From positions 2,815,501 to 2,879,500 of the forward strand of contig JAULJL010000005.1 in the NCBI GenBank assembly GCA_030761205.1: a stretch of DNA of 64,000 nucleotides, written 5' to 3'. Under the pieces are notes generated by a model. That model worked only from the letters and a program-made list of their open reading frames with translations. It did not search any database and was not told the origin of the DNA. The position numbers were made by a program, and so were the translations under genes. This document shows positions 46,901-60,345 of this stretch, piece by piece (the stretch's first letter is position 1; every line of letters starts with the position of its first letter). Origin of the DNA: Fremontodendron californicum (Eukaryota > Streptophyta > Magnoliopsida > Malvales > Malvaceae).

Positions 46901-48759
46901 AAAGAACATCTAGTTAACAGGGAAGAGAGGACTGAGGAGAAGATACCTAAACCAAGATCAATAAGATATAGCTTCTTCTCATCGGCTGATCCAGGTTGAC
47001 CTAGTAAAAAATTCTCAGGCTTCACATCTCCATGCACAAACCTTTCTTCAAGCAGACAATAAAAAATTACAATCAGTTGCAACTATGCAAAACAGGAGGG
47101 TGAATTTAATAGAGTGCAGAAAGTTACAATATGACCTACCCCTTTAAATGAAGCTTTTCAAGAATTGATATTGCCTCCACTGCAATGCAGGCAGCCATAT
47201 TTGGTGACATCCTGTCACAGTACAACATGTTACAAAGCTAAAACAGTATAGTAGATACATGTAGACATGCGTGGGTAGGTACGACAGAGAGAAAAGAGGA
47301 AGATTCTATTTCTTACGATTGTCCTAGAGAATTCCAAACATCCCAGAGACTAGGACCAAGCATATCCATTACCTGAAATATTCACTAAAATTCTTTACGA
47401 TACATTAAGTAATTTGGGAGTTAAGACACTAAGGAGCTCAAAATCAAAGCTCACCAGAATGTAGAAGTCTCCCTGGCGACCCTTGTAGTGCACCCAAGGA
47501 ATCCCATAGCACCCGTTTAGGGTACTTTTCATTTCATGAGGAGATTAAAAGGGAAAAAGTGAGAATTTCGGCACTGCACTAAAATATGTAGATACCAAAG
47601 CTTGACACAAGATTTTATGATTAAAAATGCCATACTTGTACACTTGCCACTCATAAGGTGGACCATAATTGCAACCCTTACTGTTTCGGTGCTCAAACTT
47701 CAAGGCTACCTGTGATGAAACACAACATTACATCCCAAGTGGTTTGACCTGGAAAACCCTTAAACACGGGCATGAGTTTCTCAGACATACCTCAATTGCA
47801 TCTGGTCCAGTTCTATCACTACCACCGCTTACCCTTCGGCCAACAAAAACTTGGCCAAAACCACCCTTACCCAATTTCCTTTCTATCTTATATACAGGAG
47901 AATTGCCCACTCGTACCTGCAGCGAGTAACAAAAACGGTATTCAGTGAAGAGCTTCCTTGAGGTGAACAACTAAATAACTAGGAATGTGTTAGTTGGTAA
48001 GAAACTAAGGATTAAAAGACAGGTGACTGAACATATACTTAAAAATCTGCGACTTGATGCAGTAAAACATTCCTCACTTTCATGCAAAATCAAAATAGAA
48101 ATGATTTTCCAAATAGTTTCAAGCCGATTTGAAATGCTGAAATAAAGAAATCACTAATTCTGAAAATGTATCATCAATCTAGTAGTCAGCTCTTACTTGA
48201 AGAAAGCATACTGGAAAAAAATTGTACGCACTTTTCTTACCAAAAGTGAGGTGCCCCACGATAAGCAACTTAATATGGAAGATTTAAGTAAGAAATAAAT
48301 ATATTCAACAAAAAGGGAAAGATATAGTTAGTAATATGAAGCGACCCTTTCAGGAATCGGGGTTGTGCTAGCTTCTTCTTCAACTCCCACTATTTTGTCA
48401 GCACTCCCACCCTCCATCGCAATATCTTTATCTGCCACTACCTCTACTCGGTTGAAAGCAGGTTCAACAGCAGCCAAAGGTGCAGCCTCAGGAAGAACCT
48501 GAAGAAGCTCAGGGTCTAAATCTGTCAACCTAATGCCCCGGCCTCTACCAGCAGCTGTTGGCCTTATGGCTACCGCCGGTGACTGTGAGGGCCCTTTGGC
48601 TACTCCTGCAGCCTTATCCCTTCCTCTTCCACCAACTCTCCTCCTGGTTTTGTTTTGAGCAGGCAGTACCCAATTCTCTGCTTGATCAACAGGTTGAGGT
48701 GGAGGCTGAAGATCATCAAGGCGTTTCAATCTCCGGGCTCCACTTCGCAATTCTGGCAT
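43964..48759 (-). CDS. MLK: MUT9-like / photoregulatory protein kinase (CK1 family)
   Basis: Sixteen coding exons (high to low): 48759-48346, 47916-47791, 47709-47636, 47524-47455, 47372-47317, 47211-47140, 47041-46947, 46734-46668, 46587-46458, 46338-46120, 46031-45901, 45365-45191, 45087-44997, 44833-44676, 44410-44222, 44023-43964. They join in frame to about 708 residues, as in the family. A basic, disordered N-terminus ([17 protein letters not shown]) precedes the kinase domain: [26 protein letters not shown] (~274-281), [21 protein letters not shown]. The C-terminal domain ends CYGRTVC. Family kinases act in the nucleus on histone H3, cryptochromes and PIFs. A leader intron is likely (48816-49545). 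An in-frame ATG at 48786 could add nine residues. Confidence 0.95.
44469..44618 (+). mobile_element. hAT-like MITE copy 7, right-truncated, in kinase intron 15
   Basis: Starts CTATGTTACTCGGACTC and keeps the interior words GAGTGTCGGATAAGG and CATGTCCGGATATGCATCGG, but lacks the AGAGTAACATAG end. It fills over half of the 265-bp intron between the exons ending at 44676 and starting at 44410. Confidence 0.85.
46351..46380. repeat. A/T homopolymer of about 30 bases in a kinase intron
   Basis: A run of A on the plus strand, equal to a T-run just before the acceptor of the exon starting at 46338 on the minus strand. It probably serves as its pyrimidine tract. Confidence 0.9.
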
Positions 48760-51112
48760 CCTCACCCCATACAATTCACATTCCACTAAGTTCCCTCACC
48801 ACCCCTCCAGATCTTCTGTAACCAAAAAAGCAACCAACTTTACCAATATAGAAACTAATAAACACATGTAATAAGCAAAACACCACACATTTGGAAAGCT
48901 CATATAATCAATAACTAAACCAAGATTTACATAAGCTTTTTCTATCATGACATTACCAGATATCAAATTATAAACAATAATAACACAATCCGTGAGTAAA
49001 TTATCAAAATGAGGAAACAAATAATTCTTACTATAATCATCCACTATGTAGCTATATCTCAAAGAGGATAAACCAAAGAGACTATTTTAGCAAAAACCCT
49101 TGAAAAAGAAATCTATTTTTACCAAGTACCAACTATCTATAAAGCAAATGTAGCTACAAACATACAAAAATCTATGCAAGTTCATCACATATTTGATCCA
49201 AAAAATTCAAACTTCATAGATCATCGGAATCAGTAATTTCAGTATCAAACAAATAAACATCAATAATTGACAATAAAAAAACAATATTTGAGCTCATTAA
49301 ATCCATCAAACAAAACAACAAAGCTCAATCAACAATATTCATATTTCATCACCCCAAAAAAATGGATAGAAAATTTCAAAACTTCACATAAAAACTTTCC
49401 ATTTTACAATCAGTTTACATCAGATTCTCAGTAACCAAACAATCTTCAATCTGATCATTCAACTTTTCATCAAAAATGAATAATCAAAAGTAAAACTGAT
49501 CATCAAACAAGCTAAAAAACATTTTTCAAAAACAAAAGAACTCACAGATCAAATATCCTCAAAAAAACTTGATGGGTCAAGCTCAGATCCTTAATGAAAT
49601 GTTCAGAAATTACATTTTTGGGGCTTAATTTAAAAATAAATAAAAAACCCAGAAATAAAAATCAAGACTTCGAAAAAAAAAAGGGCAGTCTTGTTCCTTG
49701 GATTATTGGGGGATAAAATGAAGATAGAAAATATGCCAAAATTTAGGGTGATAAGAGACAGAAAAAAAAAATGAGAGATTGATTGAAATGAAATGTGATT
49801 TGGGTGAGAGTCTTTTATGGGTCAAACAAAAAGCAAAAGGAAAAAGAAAAAAAAAAATTGTGTGGAAATGTGAATGGGGGTGACTGGTGATACTGGTGTC
49901 CTTTGATGCTGTTAGCTAGTTTTTTTTGGTTTTTCAGCTAGTTTATCAACATAAAGATAGATGTCTCTTAAAAATCATCAATAAAATGAAAAAAAATCTT
50001 TATTTTTTTAAAAGGTAAGTTTCTATTTTTTTAATAAATAATAATCATTTATTTTATATTTTACACATATAGAATTAAGCTTTTGAAATGTGTGTATGAA
50101 AGGAGGAAAATAAAAAATTTAAAGAAAATGTCTAAAATAAGATTTTTAAAAGTACAAGTAAAGTTTATATGTGGTAATCAAAATTTTTATTTATTGTATT
50201 TGAATATATGCATAGATTTTTTTTTTTTTAATTTATGAAAGATTCTCAACATGTTTTTATTTTTTGGCAATTTCTCAACTAGATAAATTGAATTTTGAGT
50301 AAAAATACTACTAAAGCTTTCCTTTTATGAAGGGAAAATAATTTTTAAATACCATTCTTTTTTATATATAATTTATTTTAATTGCAAATAATGTGAAAAG
50401 ATAAAACAATTTGTATGTTTATTTCATTTTATGTGAATAATAAAAGATGATGAGACTTGCAAATTTGGCAATATAGAATTTTATATTTTGGATTTACAAA
50501 GACTTATAAATATATGACTTTACAATATAAAATATTATATAATGGAGTAAATTTTTTTGTTATATTTATTTATCTCAATTATATATTAATTATTTAAATG
50601 TACTTAGTATTGTTTCTTTTATCTTATCTTTTTGTAAAAAAAAAAATATTACAAGAAAACAGTTTTATATTTAAAAAATGAATTTAAAAATTTAAATTTG
50701 AATTTTATTTATTATATAAATAAATTATGAGAATAAAATATATATATTATATATAAATTAATTAAAATTTAATATAATTATACATTTAAAAAATATAAAA
50801 ATATGAATTTCAAATTTATAAATATCTATAAATATTTTAAATTCATCACAAATAGATATTTAACAAATTTATAAATTTAAAAAAATAATCATAAAAATTA
50901 TATTTATATTTTATTTTATAACATAATTTATATTATTTCTAAAATCAAAATTTATCTTTTAAAATTCAACTTTCAAAAGCAACCTAAATGATTTGTTATT
51001 GAACCAAATCAAACCAAACATAGCCTTAAAGTTAAAAAATCCAACTTTAGTTTTTTTTTTGTTCGAATTAAAAAACCAAACAATCAACAAAGAAAAAGAC
51101 AAACCGAAGCTC
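48760..51112. other. Kinase leader, shared upstream region and AT-rich intergenic DNA
   Basis: 48816-49545 looks like a leader intron (donor TCT|GTGAG, acceptor TTACAG on the minus strand). Purine-rich leader/promoter sequence follows to about 49880. 49950-50990 is extremely AT-rich with no coding signal. The kinase and the GalT gene diverge from this region. Confidence 0.5.
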
Positions 51113-53794
51113 ATGGCAACTCCAACACCAACACGGAACCCCGAACTCCGAAAAGACCCGGTAACGAACCGGTGGGTCATATTCTCTCCGGCCCGAGCCA
51201 AACGCCCCTCCGATTTAAAATCCAAATCGCCAGAAAATCCTAACCATAATTCTGCCTCATGCCCATTCTGCATCGGCAATGAGCACCAGTGTGCGCCCGA
51301 GATATTCCGGGTCCCGCCTGAACCGAACTGGAAACTCCGGGTCATTGAGAACTTGTATCCAGCTTTGAGCAGGAAACTCGAGTACCCAGATGGCCAAAAT
51401 GGCGATTCGAGCAGCGAATTGGGCGAGTGGGGTCGGGTCGTACCGGGACTCGGGTTTCATGATGTGGTGATTGAAACTCCAGTTCACACGGTTCACTTGT
51501 CGGATTTGGATCCGAGTGAGATTGGTGATGTTTTTATTGCTTATAAGAGGAGGATTGAGCAGATTAAGCAATTTGATTCAATCAAATATATTCAGGTAAT
51601 AAAAAAAAAGTCTTTTGGTAAAGAACAGCCTTTTTTTTGGTCAATGCGTTGAAAAGCATTTGTTTAATATAAATTTCTTTTTTTTTATTTTTAATTTTCA
51701 TGTGTGAATATGGATTTGTGTGGAAAAAGGATTGTTGGATTGTTTGAAGATCAGGGCATTGAATTAGTTTGGATTGAACTATGTAAAGAGTAGAGTTTTA
51801 TGCTATTTTGATGATTGAATGTGCTTTTAATTTTATCAAATGATAGATTTTATGTGGGAAAACTTAATTTTTGTACCCTGAATCTCATGCTTTACATTCT
51901 GGTCTCTTTTAAACAAGAAAACTTACATCACAAGGAATTCTCTTTAGTATTTTAAATTACTACATTTTGCATTTTTATGATACAGTTATAAAAGCCTTTA
52001 CTTTTCATTCATTTCTTTAGGTTCCAATTTTTTAGAGCTAATTGTTTTTATTTCCATGTTTTCTTTTAAATAAAAGGCCTAAAATTTAATCCAGGCATTC
52101 CATCTCTCCCTTCCTCTTTCTTTATGTTTGCGTTTGTTTGGCATGCTTGTTGGTTTTTAGTGCAACTTCATTTGGATTTGGTGTAATGCTTATCTTAGGT
52201 GTTCAAGAACCATGGAGCTTCAGCTGGGGCTTCAATGAGTCACTCTCACAGTCAGATACTATCTCTTCCAATTGTTCCTCCGAATGTTTCTGCTCGACTT
52301 GACAGTATGAAGGAGTATTTTAATCAGACAGGGAAATGTAGTCTCTGTGAGGTCCAATCAAAGGACCTCTTGATTAATGAAACCAGCCATTTCATTTCAA
52401 TTGCTCCATTTGCTGCTTCATTTCCTTTCGAGATTTGGATAATTCCCCGAGATCACTCTTCTCATTTTGATGAACTAGACAATGAAAAGGTAACATCTAA
52501 TGCTTCATGGTTCTATTCTTATATGATTTCACCTATGTCTCTTTTTGTATCACACTACATCATAAGTTTCGCTTAGCTTGTTTGATTTGGTACTTATGGC
52601 TGAGATAACAGTGCTAGAAAATGTATTGTATGAACTATCACCATCACTCATTCAGAATGGAAATAAAACCTCAAGCAAAGAAGGTATTAAACATCAAATG
52701 ATTGGACACTTTGTGAGTGTTTATATGATTTATTGACTTATTGTTAAAAGAAGTTTCTTTGGAGCATAATGCAAGTGTTATTTCCTGGTATTTAGCGAAC
52801 TCAAGATGGCCTTTTAGTGGCTTTGCTAGTTTCATGATGCCAGTTTGGCTTTAAGCCTGCAAAGGATATTGGGAATCTTTAAGGAGACATAGCAATGTTG
52901 TGCGAGTGCAAAACTATCATGACTATTTTTCCATAATACTTCTAGTCTAATGCGAGATGGTATAAAACAAGTGATACAAAATTTGATTGAGTGTAAAGGA
53001 ATTCGGCTTTTATGGAAATTATAATAAAAAGTACTCATAATCTATGTTACTCGGACTCGGGGGTGAGTGTCGGATACGGGTATGTGTCCGACATGGGTAT
53101 GCTCAATTTTTTCTAAGTTTTTTCATATATTTGGAGGATCATACCCTCATACCCTTGTCCGAATATGAGTCGGACATGGGTGTCGGACACGGGTACTTCA
53201 GGGAAAATGAAGAGTCAGAGTAACATAGCTCATAATGACTTCAGAAAACTGGTTTTCTTTTGACTTTCCTCGTGTCAGCTAAAATGCATGTCATATTGCT
53301 GAGATAATGTTGAATGCTAGAGCAGGGATATTTTGAGTTGTCAGATGGAGTAGTTGAAAGAATTTCAAAAAAAAAAAAAAAAAGATTTCTGTTTCTTGAT
53401 GCAATAAAATGTTAGTATGTTTGTTCATAACCAAAATAATAAACAGATTAGCATTGCATTCTAATTTTTCACATATTTCCCTACCATTTCAAAGTTGAGC
53501 AACTTATACTCCATTTGATTCTTCATTATGCAGGCAGTTGATCTTGGTGGCTTGCTAAAACTCATCCTTAGAAAGATGTCTTTGCAGTTGAATAGTCCAC
53601 CATTCAATTTCATGATTCATACTTCACCAATTCAGGTTACTGACTCTGAGTTACCTTACAATCACTGGTTTTTACAGATAGTACCTCAGTTAACTGGTGT
53701 AGGAGGTTTTGAACTTGGATCTGGATGTTACATTAATCCTGTTTTTCCTGATGATGCTGCTAAAATATTGAGGGAAGTTAATGTTCCTATATAA
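51113..53794 (+). CDS. ADP-glucose phosphorylase (GalT-family, HIT superfamily)
   Basis: Three exons, 51113-51595, 52199-52489 and 53534-53794, all phase 0, give 344 residues. It starts MATPTPTRNPELRKDPVTN, the usual N-terminus of this family, with RWVIFSPARAKRP. The Zn-binding CPFCIGNE follows, and the histidine-triad active site in MSHSHSQIL in exon 2 carries the nucleophilic His. The Arabidopsis homologue, from memory At5g18200, was first called galactose-1-phosphate uridylyltransferase and shown to be ADP-glucose phosphorylase (ADP-glucose plus phosphate to glucose-1-phosphate plus ADP). Intron 2 contains a complete MITE. The gene looks intact. Confidence 0.92.
53042..53228 (+). mobile_element. 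hAT-like MITE copy 8, best preserved
   Basis: 187 bp, with CTATGTTACTCGGACTC at one end and the near-complementary GAGTCAGAGTAACATAG at the other. A perfect 8-bp duplication CTCATAAT lies at 53034-53041 and 53229-53236. It is in intron 2 of the ADP-glucose phosphorylase gene and defines the family. Confidence 0.93.
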
Positions 53795-54866
53795 GGATTA
53801 AAGCTGATTAACATCATACTAGTAATGTAAAATTATATTGCAATAAGAAAAATCTCAACATTTTACACGAGGAAATAAATCTCTTGTAAATCTATTTTAG
53901 CCAGAAGTAGTTTTCTCTTTTCTGGTTTACCTATATGTATTCATTTGTGTGATTAACTTACCATCTTTTCTTGAAATAATAAAAAAAAAACTGTTCAAAT
54001 ATAGTAACTGGGATGAATCTATTGCTTCTTACTCTTCTTTTTTTTACTTAAAAAGGCTCCTTCAGGTGCCTAAATTTTAGAGCATATTTATAACTTAAAC
54101 CTTGCATTATCACTCAATCTTCATGAGACCACCTGAACCATGGACCTTACCAACAAAACCAGAATGGTTTTGTTAAGGCACATGTTTCCAAGTTCATGAG
54201 AATAATCTGTTATGCAAACAACCCTGATAGATTCCGCCCGCCCCGATGTTATAGGGTCGGTTTTTTTTGTTTGAAATTCGAGGATTTGGTTGAGAAAAAA
54301 ATCCGTTAGGTTCCATTGTCATCCCTCGTTGAGGCATACAAATAAAGATTGCATATGAAGATTGCTTATAATATTTGCAAAGGTCATGTTGTTACAACTA
54401 GAAGTGAGCATTCAATTCGGTTTAGCATCCTTTACAAAAGAGTAGGGGCTGCCTCAGTTTAGAGGTGGGTTAAAATTTAAAGCACACACATTAATATATG
54501 CAATGCTCATCTTTAATTATTCATTCATGGATATTGCTCTTAATAATGGTATAATAAATACATGAAACTTTATTTGCACTTAATTACTCATCATCATTTT
54601 AATGTTTACCAAAAAAAAATGACTTAAATTAGAAACTTATAAATATTTTTTTATATATATTAATACGGTTAGAGTATATTCAAGTTTTGTATGGATTTAA
54701 TTTCTTCTTAATACGATTTAAGGATGCGTTTTTCTACATCAGTATGGTGCATTCAAAATTTTATTCTCAATCCGATCGAAACCTATTTGACAAAAAACAA
54801 GTTTTTTTTATCAAATGGGCTAACTTTTGTGGGTAAAAATGTATGAATGTCATTTACCAGTGTTAG

Positions 54867-54905
<39 letters not shown>

Positions 54906-55101
54906 CCCAAAAAAGAAAAGAAGAAAAGAAAAGACCAAAAGCTTGATTTTTTTCAGATTAAGGCCTTGGCCCAATATAAACCAAACACATTAGACTAAAT
55001 CGAAAGTGCACCATGTTTCAAAGGTCCCAACTCTGAAGCCCAAAAGAAAAAAAGCCGACAATCATACAAAGTAAACTTTCAAAATAATCGAACAAAAAGA
55101 G
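53795..55101. other. Intergenic between GalT-type and YTH genes
   Basis: The GalT 3'UTR comes first, then AT-rich sequence with an AT microsatellite at 54872-54902, then the YTH promoter. No gene was seen. Confidence 0.5.
54872..54902. repeat. (AT)n microsatellite
   Basis: About 15 uninterrupted AT dinucleotides. Confidence 0.93.
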
Positions 55102-55110
55102 TATATAAAA
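55102..55110 (+). promoter_or_regulatory. TATA box of the YTH gene
   Basis: TATATAAAA lies about 195 bp before the ATG. A pyrimidine-rich leader (TTTTCTTTTCTTTCTTCTTC) follows at the expected distance from a start site near 55135. Confidence 0.55.
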
Positions 55111-55297
55111 GAGGGTGTTTAGTCTTTCTTTGTGTATTTATTTTCTTTGGGTTTTTGGCGGCTACCCATTCTCCACGGCCCACGCCTTTAAATCTACTTT
55201 CTTTTCTAGGGTTATATTTTCTTTTCTTTCTTCTTCTCCTTCTTTCGCTCTCAGTCTCTTACTTTATCTCTTAAATCTACACCCTTGACCCGTGATC

Positions 55298-58200
55298 ATG
55301 GCCACCCCCGATCGTATCCTTGCTAACTTTACACCTCTGGGTATGATTTGTTTTTGTAGATTTGTTGATAAATATTTTTGTTTTCTTTTTTATTGGTTCT
55401 TTGTATTTTCTTTTTAGTTCTTAAGGATTTGTCCGTTGTTTTGAGGTGTGAACTCATTATTATTTGTTTTTTGGAATAATAATTAATGGGTATTTGATTT
55501 TTTTATGGAGGTTTATTCAAAAAAAATTTCATGAATTTGAATGTATTTCATCTTTGTATCTTTGTTGTTGAAAATTTTCTGCGATTTTTAGATGTGTTTT
55601 AGTAGTGTTTACTGAAAAGTATTATTTCTTATTTTAAAAAAATTGGTTGATACTTAATTTCAATACTCTTAGCTCATTTTTTTCATCTTTCATAGATTTG
55701 GGTATGGTTTGGTTATGGTGGTTTTGGAAGCTTATGAATTTGAATGTGTTTTATCTTTGAATCTTTGCTTGTTTGCTATTTGTATATATTTATAAATTTA
55801 CTGGGTGGTTTATATGATATTGATAGCTTGAAGTTGTTGTTTTGTTAGTTGCTTTAAGTAATATGCTTTGGATATATTTGAACTTTTGTAGAGTTTAATT
55901 TTTAAATTCTCGGTTTTGTTTTTATCCTTTACTTCTACAATCACAGAAGTTGCAGATTCACTGGAGAATTTATCTCTGGGTTCACAAGCAAAGACAACAA
56001 AAGTTCATGAGCCTGTCAAGAAGGTAGTACTTAGATTATGAGATGCTCGTTTCTTGTTCTTGTCTTGGTAAAAGTTGTACTTTTTATTAGTTAGATTAGT
56101 AGGTTATTGATTTCATTAGATTCTGTGCAATTCGAGCCGTGAATTTCAAGCAGGCTGCTTGGTTACTTGTATAACTTCGTTATAGTCAACAGCCCTCTTT
56201 GTTTGGGTAAAGATGTGTGCTATTCAAGATTATGATGTTGATAAGTGGTGATGACTGATGAGATAATGCAAAATCTTTGAGATAAATGAATATCTGTTGT
56301 AGTGATTATCACTGTTGGTTTAGGCAGAAGGCTAATGCTTTCTTGAAGTTGCTCGGAAACTTATCATTGACAATTTGGTTTTTGTTTAATGGTCTGTCTA
56401 ACATTTAGGTGATATTGAGTTTGTATAATGGTCTTGCTAACATTTTCATTTTCATGGATTTTGATATGGAATTTTTGTGGTGGTCTTGCTGTTATTTGGA
56501 AGATGGAGACATGATTAATTGTTAACCTATTAATTTGCTTTGAGGATCTACACTGGTTGCATGTTTAGGATGATTTATTTATTTGATAAGCTTAATGTCT
56601 ATTGACAGGATTTTTACAGTGATAATGGCTCTTACATGTACCAGCAAACTTATGGTTATATGCCATATGGGGCGTATTCCATGCCCAGTTCACCTCTTCC
56701 TCCTATGGGACATGATGGTCAGCTGCATGCACTGCAAGAATACTATTATCCAAGTCCTTATTACCAACCACCTCAGCAAACTAGTCAAGCCAATGCTTCT
56801 CAAGTGGAGGTTTCAACTTTCGGTGTAGCTGATCAAGCTTCCTTATCCATTGAAACAAATACAGGAAATTTGAGCACTATAGCAAGTGGTGGGGGTTTGA
56901 GTGGTAATAATGGGTCAGGGTCATTAAAATCAACTTCCAAGAGCTCCTCTCTAAATCCCAATGCTTCCTATAAAAGAGTAGGCTTGCCAACAGGTAATCT
57001 ATCCGAAGGTCATCAGGATTCAAGATTTAGCTATGATGGGATCCAATCAACAATTCCTTGGTTAGATATGTCAATGTCTTCTAATGGGCAATCCGAATAT
57101 ACTGCAAATAGTGGATTCTCTTCATTTACGAACAACCTTTCATCTGGCAGGAATCAGAACCTTCATCCCTTCCCCCATGTCATGGTATGTTCAAACTGCT
57201 TTGTTACTTAGATTGAATCATTGCTTTATACATACATGCACGAACACAGATTCAAAGTAGCATAAGTAGATTGATAGACATACTAGGTAGATAGATATAA
57301 GATTTGTGTGTCTCGCTCCTTTCATTGTTGGTTGACCTAGTTCTAATGATCTGAATGCAGAATTTGCACAATGCAAGATCATCATCAGGTGTAGCCCAAG
57401 CATTTGGATACATGAACCACATGTACCCTAACAACATGACCTACGGTCATTATGGAAACACCATTAGAGGGGGTTCTGGTTTTGGATCATATGGCTATGA
57501 TACCCGGAAGAAAGGACTAGGGTGGTATAATGTTGGTAACAACAACAAATCTATAGGTCATGGTTATGGAAAAGAGAATATGGATGGTTTAAGTGAGCTG
57601 AACAAAGGACCTAGACTAAAAGGGTGTAAGAACAAGGATGGTTTTGGAACTGCAAGACTAGCTGTCAAAGATCAGAACCTTCCACTGACTGAGAGCAATA
57701 AGGAGAACAGTATTTCTCTTGTTCCAGATATGGGGCAGTATAATAAAGAAGATTTTCCTGAGAGTTATTCAAATGCAAAGTTTTTTGTCATTAAATCCTA
57801 TAGTGAGGATGATGTCCACAAAAGCATCAAATACAATGTGTGGGCCAGTACATCTACTGGCAACAAGAAACTTGATGCAGCATTTCGTGAGGCCAAGGAG
57901 AAGCCTGATGGCTGTCCTGTATTTCTATTGTTCTCGGTGAGTATAATTAACGTTACTATATGCTGTTTGGGACCTCTGGTTTACTGGGTAAGTGAGTATA
58001 TGGTTTGCCTGATTTTTACTAACCTGCACCTTGTCCAGGTTAATACCAGTGGACAATTTGTTGGAGTAGCAGAGATGGCCAGCCAAGTTGATTTTAATAA
58101 AACTGTAGAATACTGGCAACAAGACAAGTGGACTGGTTGCTTCCCTGTGAAGTGGCACATCATTAAGGATGTGCCGAACACTTCACTGAGGCACATAACA

Positions 58201-58882
58201 CTTGAGAACAATGAGAATAAGCCTGTCACTAATAGTAGGGACACCCAGGAGGTATTCTCTCTCTCTCTGTATGTTTGTTTGAGTGTGTTATTTCTGCTTT
58301 TTGTTATCTTCATCCTTCTCATTGTAAAATGGTTTGTGCTGCTGTAGGTTAATTTTGAGCAGGGGATTCAAATTCTCAAAATCTTTAAGGATCATTCCAG
58401 TAAGACATGCGTTCTTGATGATTTTGAATTTTATGAGGCTCGTCAAAAGACAATCCAAGAGAACAAGGCTAAGTATCAGCTCTTACAAAAACAGGTATGT
58501 CTGACTCTTAACTAAATCTTGTGCCCGAATTTTGTTTTTTTCCCCACTTATAAAAGATATTTTTCATATCCTTTTTTATACTGAATCTTATAGATGGCTT
58601 GCATAAACTGTTTAAATATTAACTACTTTTATTCTTCCTAAACAGGTTTTGAGTGGGGAGCCTAATGATGATGTTGTAATTGACAAGAAAGAAAATGCGG
58701 CAATAGCAAAGGAGACTTTGGAAAAATCTGTAGAGGCAGCCTTGATGAAAGAACCAACTGTTGCATCAACAGCAGAGGTAGTAAAGGTGAATGGAGATGT
58801 TAAACCCATACAAGAGAATGGATCAGTTGCTGCAACTGAAGATGGCCCCACAAAATCAGTTTGCGTCGCGAGTGCTTGCTAA
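55298..58882 (+). CDS. ECT: YTH-domain m6A reader (ECT family)
   Basis: Seven exons, 55298-55340, 55947-56023, 56609-57184, 57361-57936, 58039-58251, 58348-58494 and 58646-58882, join in frame to 622 residues. The N-terminal half is Tyr/Gly/Ser/Asn-rich and disordered ([18 protein letters not shown]), typical of ECT proteins that bind m6A-marked RNA in the cytoplasm. The YTH domain starts [20 protein letters not shown]. It keeps the aromatic-cage Trp residues in YNVWAST and [12 protein letters not shown], plus GQFVGVAEM and [20 protein letters not shown]. Position beside the MLK kinase recalls ECT1 (At3g03950) of Arabidopsis, but ECT2/3/4 cannot be excluded. The C-terminal tail after the YTH domain is Glu/Val-rich and of unknown role. 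Confidence 0.94.
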
Positions 58883-59582
58883 TTGGCTTCTTAGATTTGG
58901 AATAGGATTGTACTTTCGGTTGGTTATTGACAAGTTAGCTGATTCAAATCGGTTATTTTGAGTCTCTTCAATTGGCTGGGACTGGTCTATATCTTATTCC
59001 TAAGGAGGTATGAATGAGCAACACCTTTCAGCATTTCCTTGTAGCAAATAGCAATTAGCAGCATGGTGAGACAGAATGTGACTGCTCAATAGCTTCTTGA
59101 GTTTTTTTTTTTTTTTCTTCATTTTTCATCTGTTTTCTTCTTTTACTTAATGAGAAAGAATTGAGGATGAAAAAAAAAATGCCCATGGAGAAAAATGTTA
59201 CCCCTATTTGCATCTTGCATTTGATGATGACATGTGATTTTGTTAACATTTCTAGTATAGGGAAGTAAAAGAGCAGTATTGGAAACATTGTGCTGTTCTT
59301 GTTCTCAATCTTTAATTTATGGGGTGTAATAAATTTCTTTTGTGTGTGAGAAAATGTGTAAATTTGTGGCCATTGCTTCAAGGAATACCGTATTTAATCA
59401 TTAGAAAATATGGCATTAGTTAAACTGCTAATGCGGCATTTGCTTTAACTTTTTGATCTACTGTTCTTTGGGCATGAATAAGATGGTTATTAATCATTTA
59501 GACAAGCTCTTTGTCGCCATTGATGCTGCTACTATTGTCAATGAACTTGTGGGTCCACAGCAAAGATTATAGTTCTAACAGA

Positions 59583-59768
59583 CTATGTTACTCGAACTCG
59601 GGTGTGAGTGTCGGACACGGGAATGTGTCCGACATGGTTATGTTCAATTTTTTTCAAGATTTTCATGTATTTGGAGGTTCTTTGGATGATCATATTCCCA
59701 TACTCATGTCCGGATATGGATGTCAAACACGGGTACGTCAAAAAAAATGAAGAGTCGGAGCAACACAG
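59583..59768 (+). mobile_element. hAT-like MITE copy 9
   Basis: About 186 bp, CTATGTTACTCGAACTC to GAGTCGGAGCAACACAG. Flanks CTAACAGA and CTATCAAG match only partly. Inside is an extra TTCTTTGGA before GATCATATTCCC. Confidence 0.85.
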
Positions 59769-60120
59769 CTATCAAGTAAGTCTCAGCAAGAGGAAATTGG
59801 TGATGGGGCTAATTTGACAATTTTTATTTGGCGGAGAGCTTCTTCAAATGCAGAGCCAGCTTATTTGGACCAGCTTGCACCCGAGTGAGATCATCAGTGG
59901 ATATACTAAAGCAATTATCAAGGTTTGCACTATGCTTTTCCATTACTTTGAACCTCTGGATTTGTCAAGTATAGGAGTATGTGATTGTAGCAACTTATCA
60001 TTTTGTATCTGCTTAAAAGTATATATTGTAATTCTCTATTTGATGCCTTCCCTTTTCAGGGTCGAGAAATCTTCTTCAGGGTAATAAAATTGGGGTTTTT
60101 TGAAGATTGGTTCCTTGTCA

Positions 60121-60345
60121 GAAAAGTAGACCTGGCAATTCGCGTATCCGTATCATGTTCGTGTATTTTGTCGTGTCATAATCGTGTTTAAGGTATTTTA
60201 TATTTATATAAATTTTGATACATTAATGATTCGTATTAAATAGATTTTGAGATATTTGTGTATTCGTGTCGTGTTCGTGTTATTTTTTCATGTCGTGTTT
60301 TTAGTTATTTTTTTCGTGTCGTGTTCGTGTCATATCCAGTATTGC
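60121..60345. repeat. Dispersed repeat rich in CGTGTCGTGTTCGTGT words
   Basis: The sequence has repeated GTGTCGTGTTCGTGTTAT, CATGTCGTG and GTCGTGTTCGTGTCAT, with ATTTATATAAATTTTGATAC and ATTAATGATTCGTATTAAAT between. The reverse complement shares the CGAACACGACACGA and TTATATAAAT words with the 5.04-5.66 kb repeat, so the two are probably one family in opposite orientation. It ends in GCAATTCG and CCAGTATTGCCAGG; no target duplication was identified. Confidence 0.6.

Noticed and set aside
51596..51652. Extension of the GalT-type protein past QFDSIKYIQ
   Set aside because: This is translation of intron sequence after a GTAAT donor; the homologous frame resumes at 52199 with the active-site exon.
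59511..60191. Short plus-strand open frames between the YTH and SINE2 genes
   Set aside because: They overlap a MITE copy and a dispersed repeat and carry repeat-derived peptides only.
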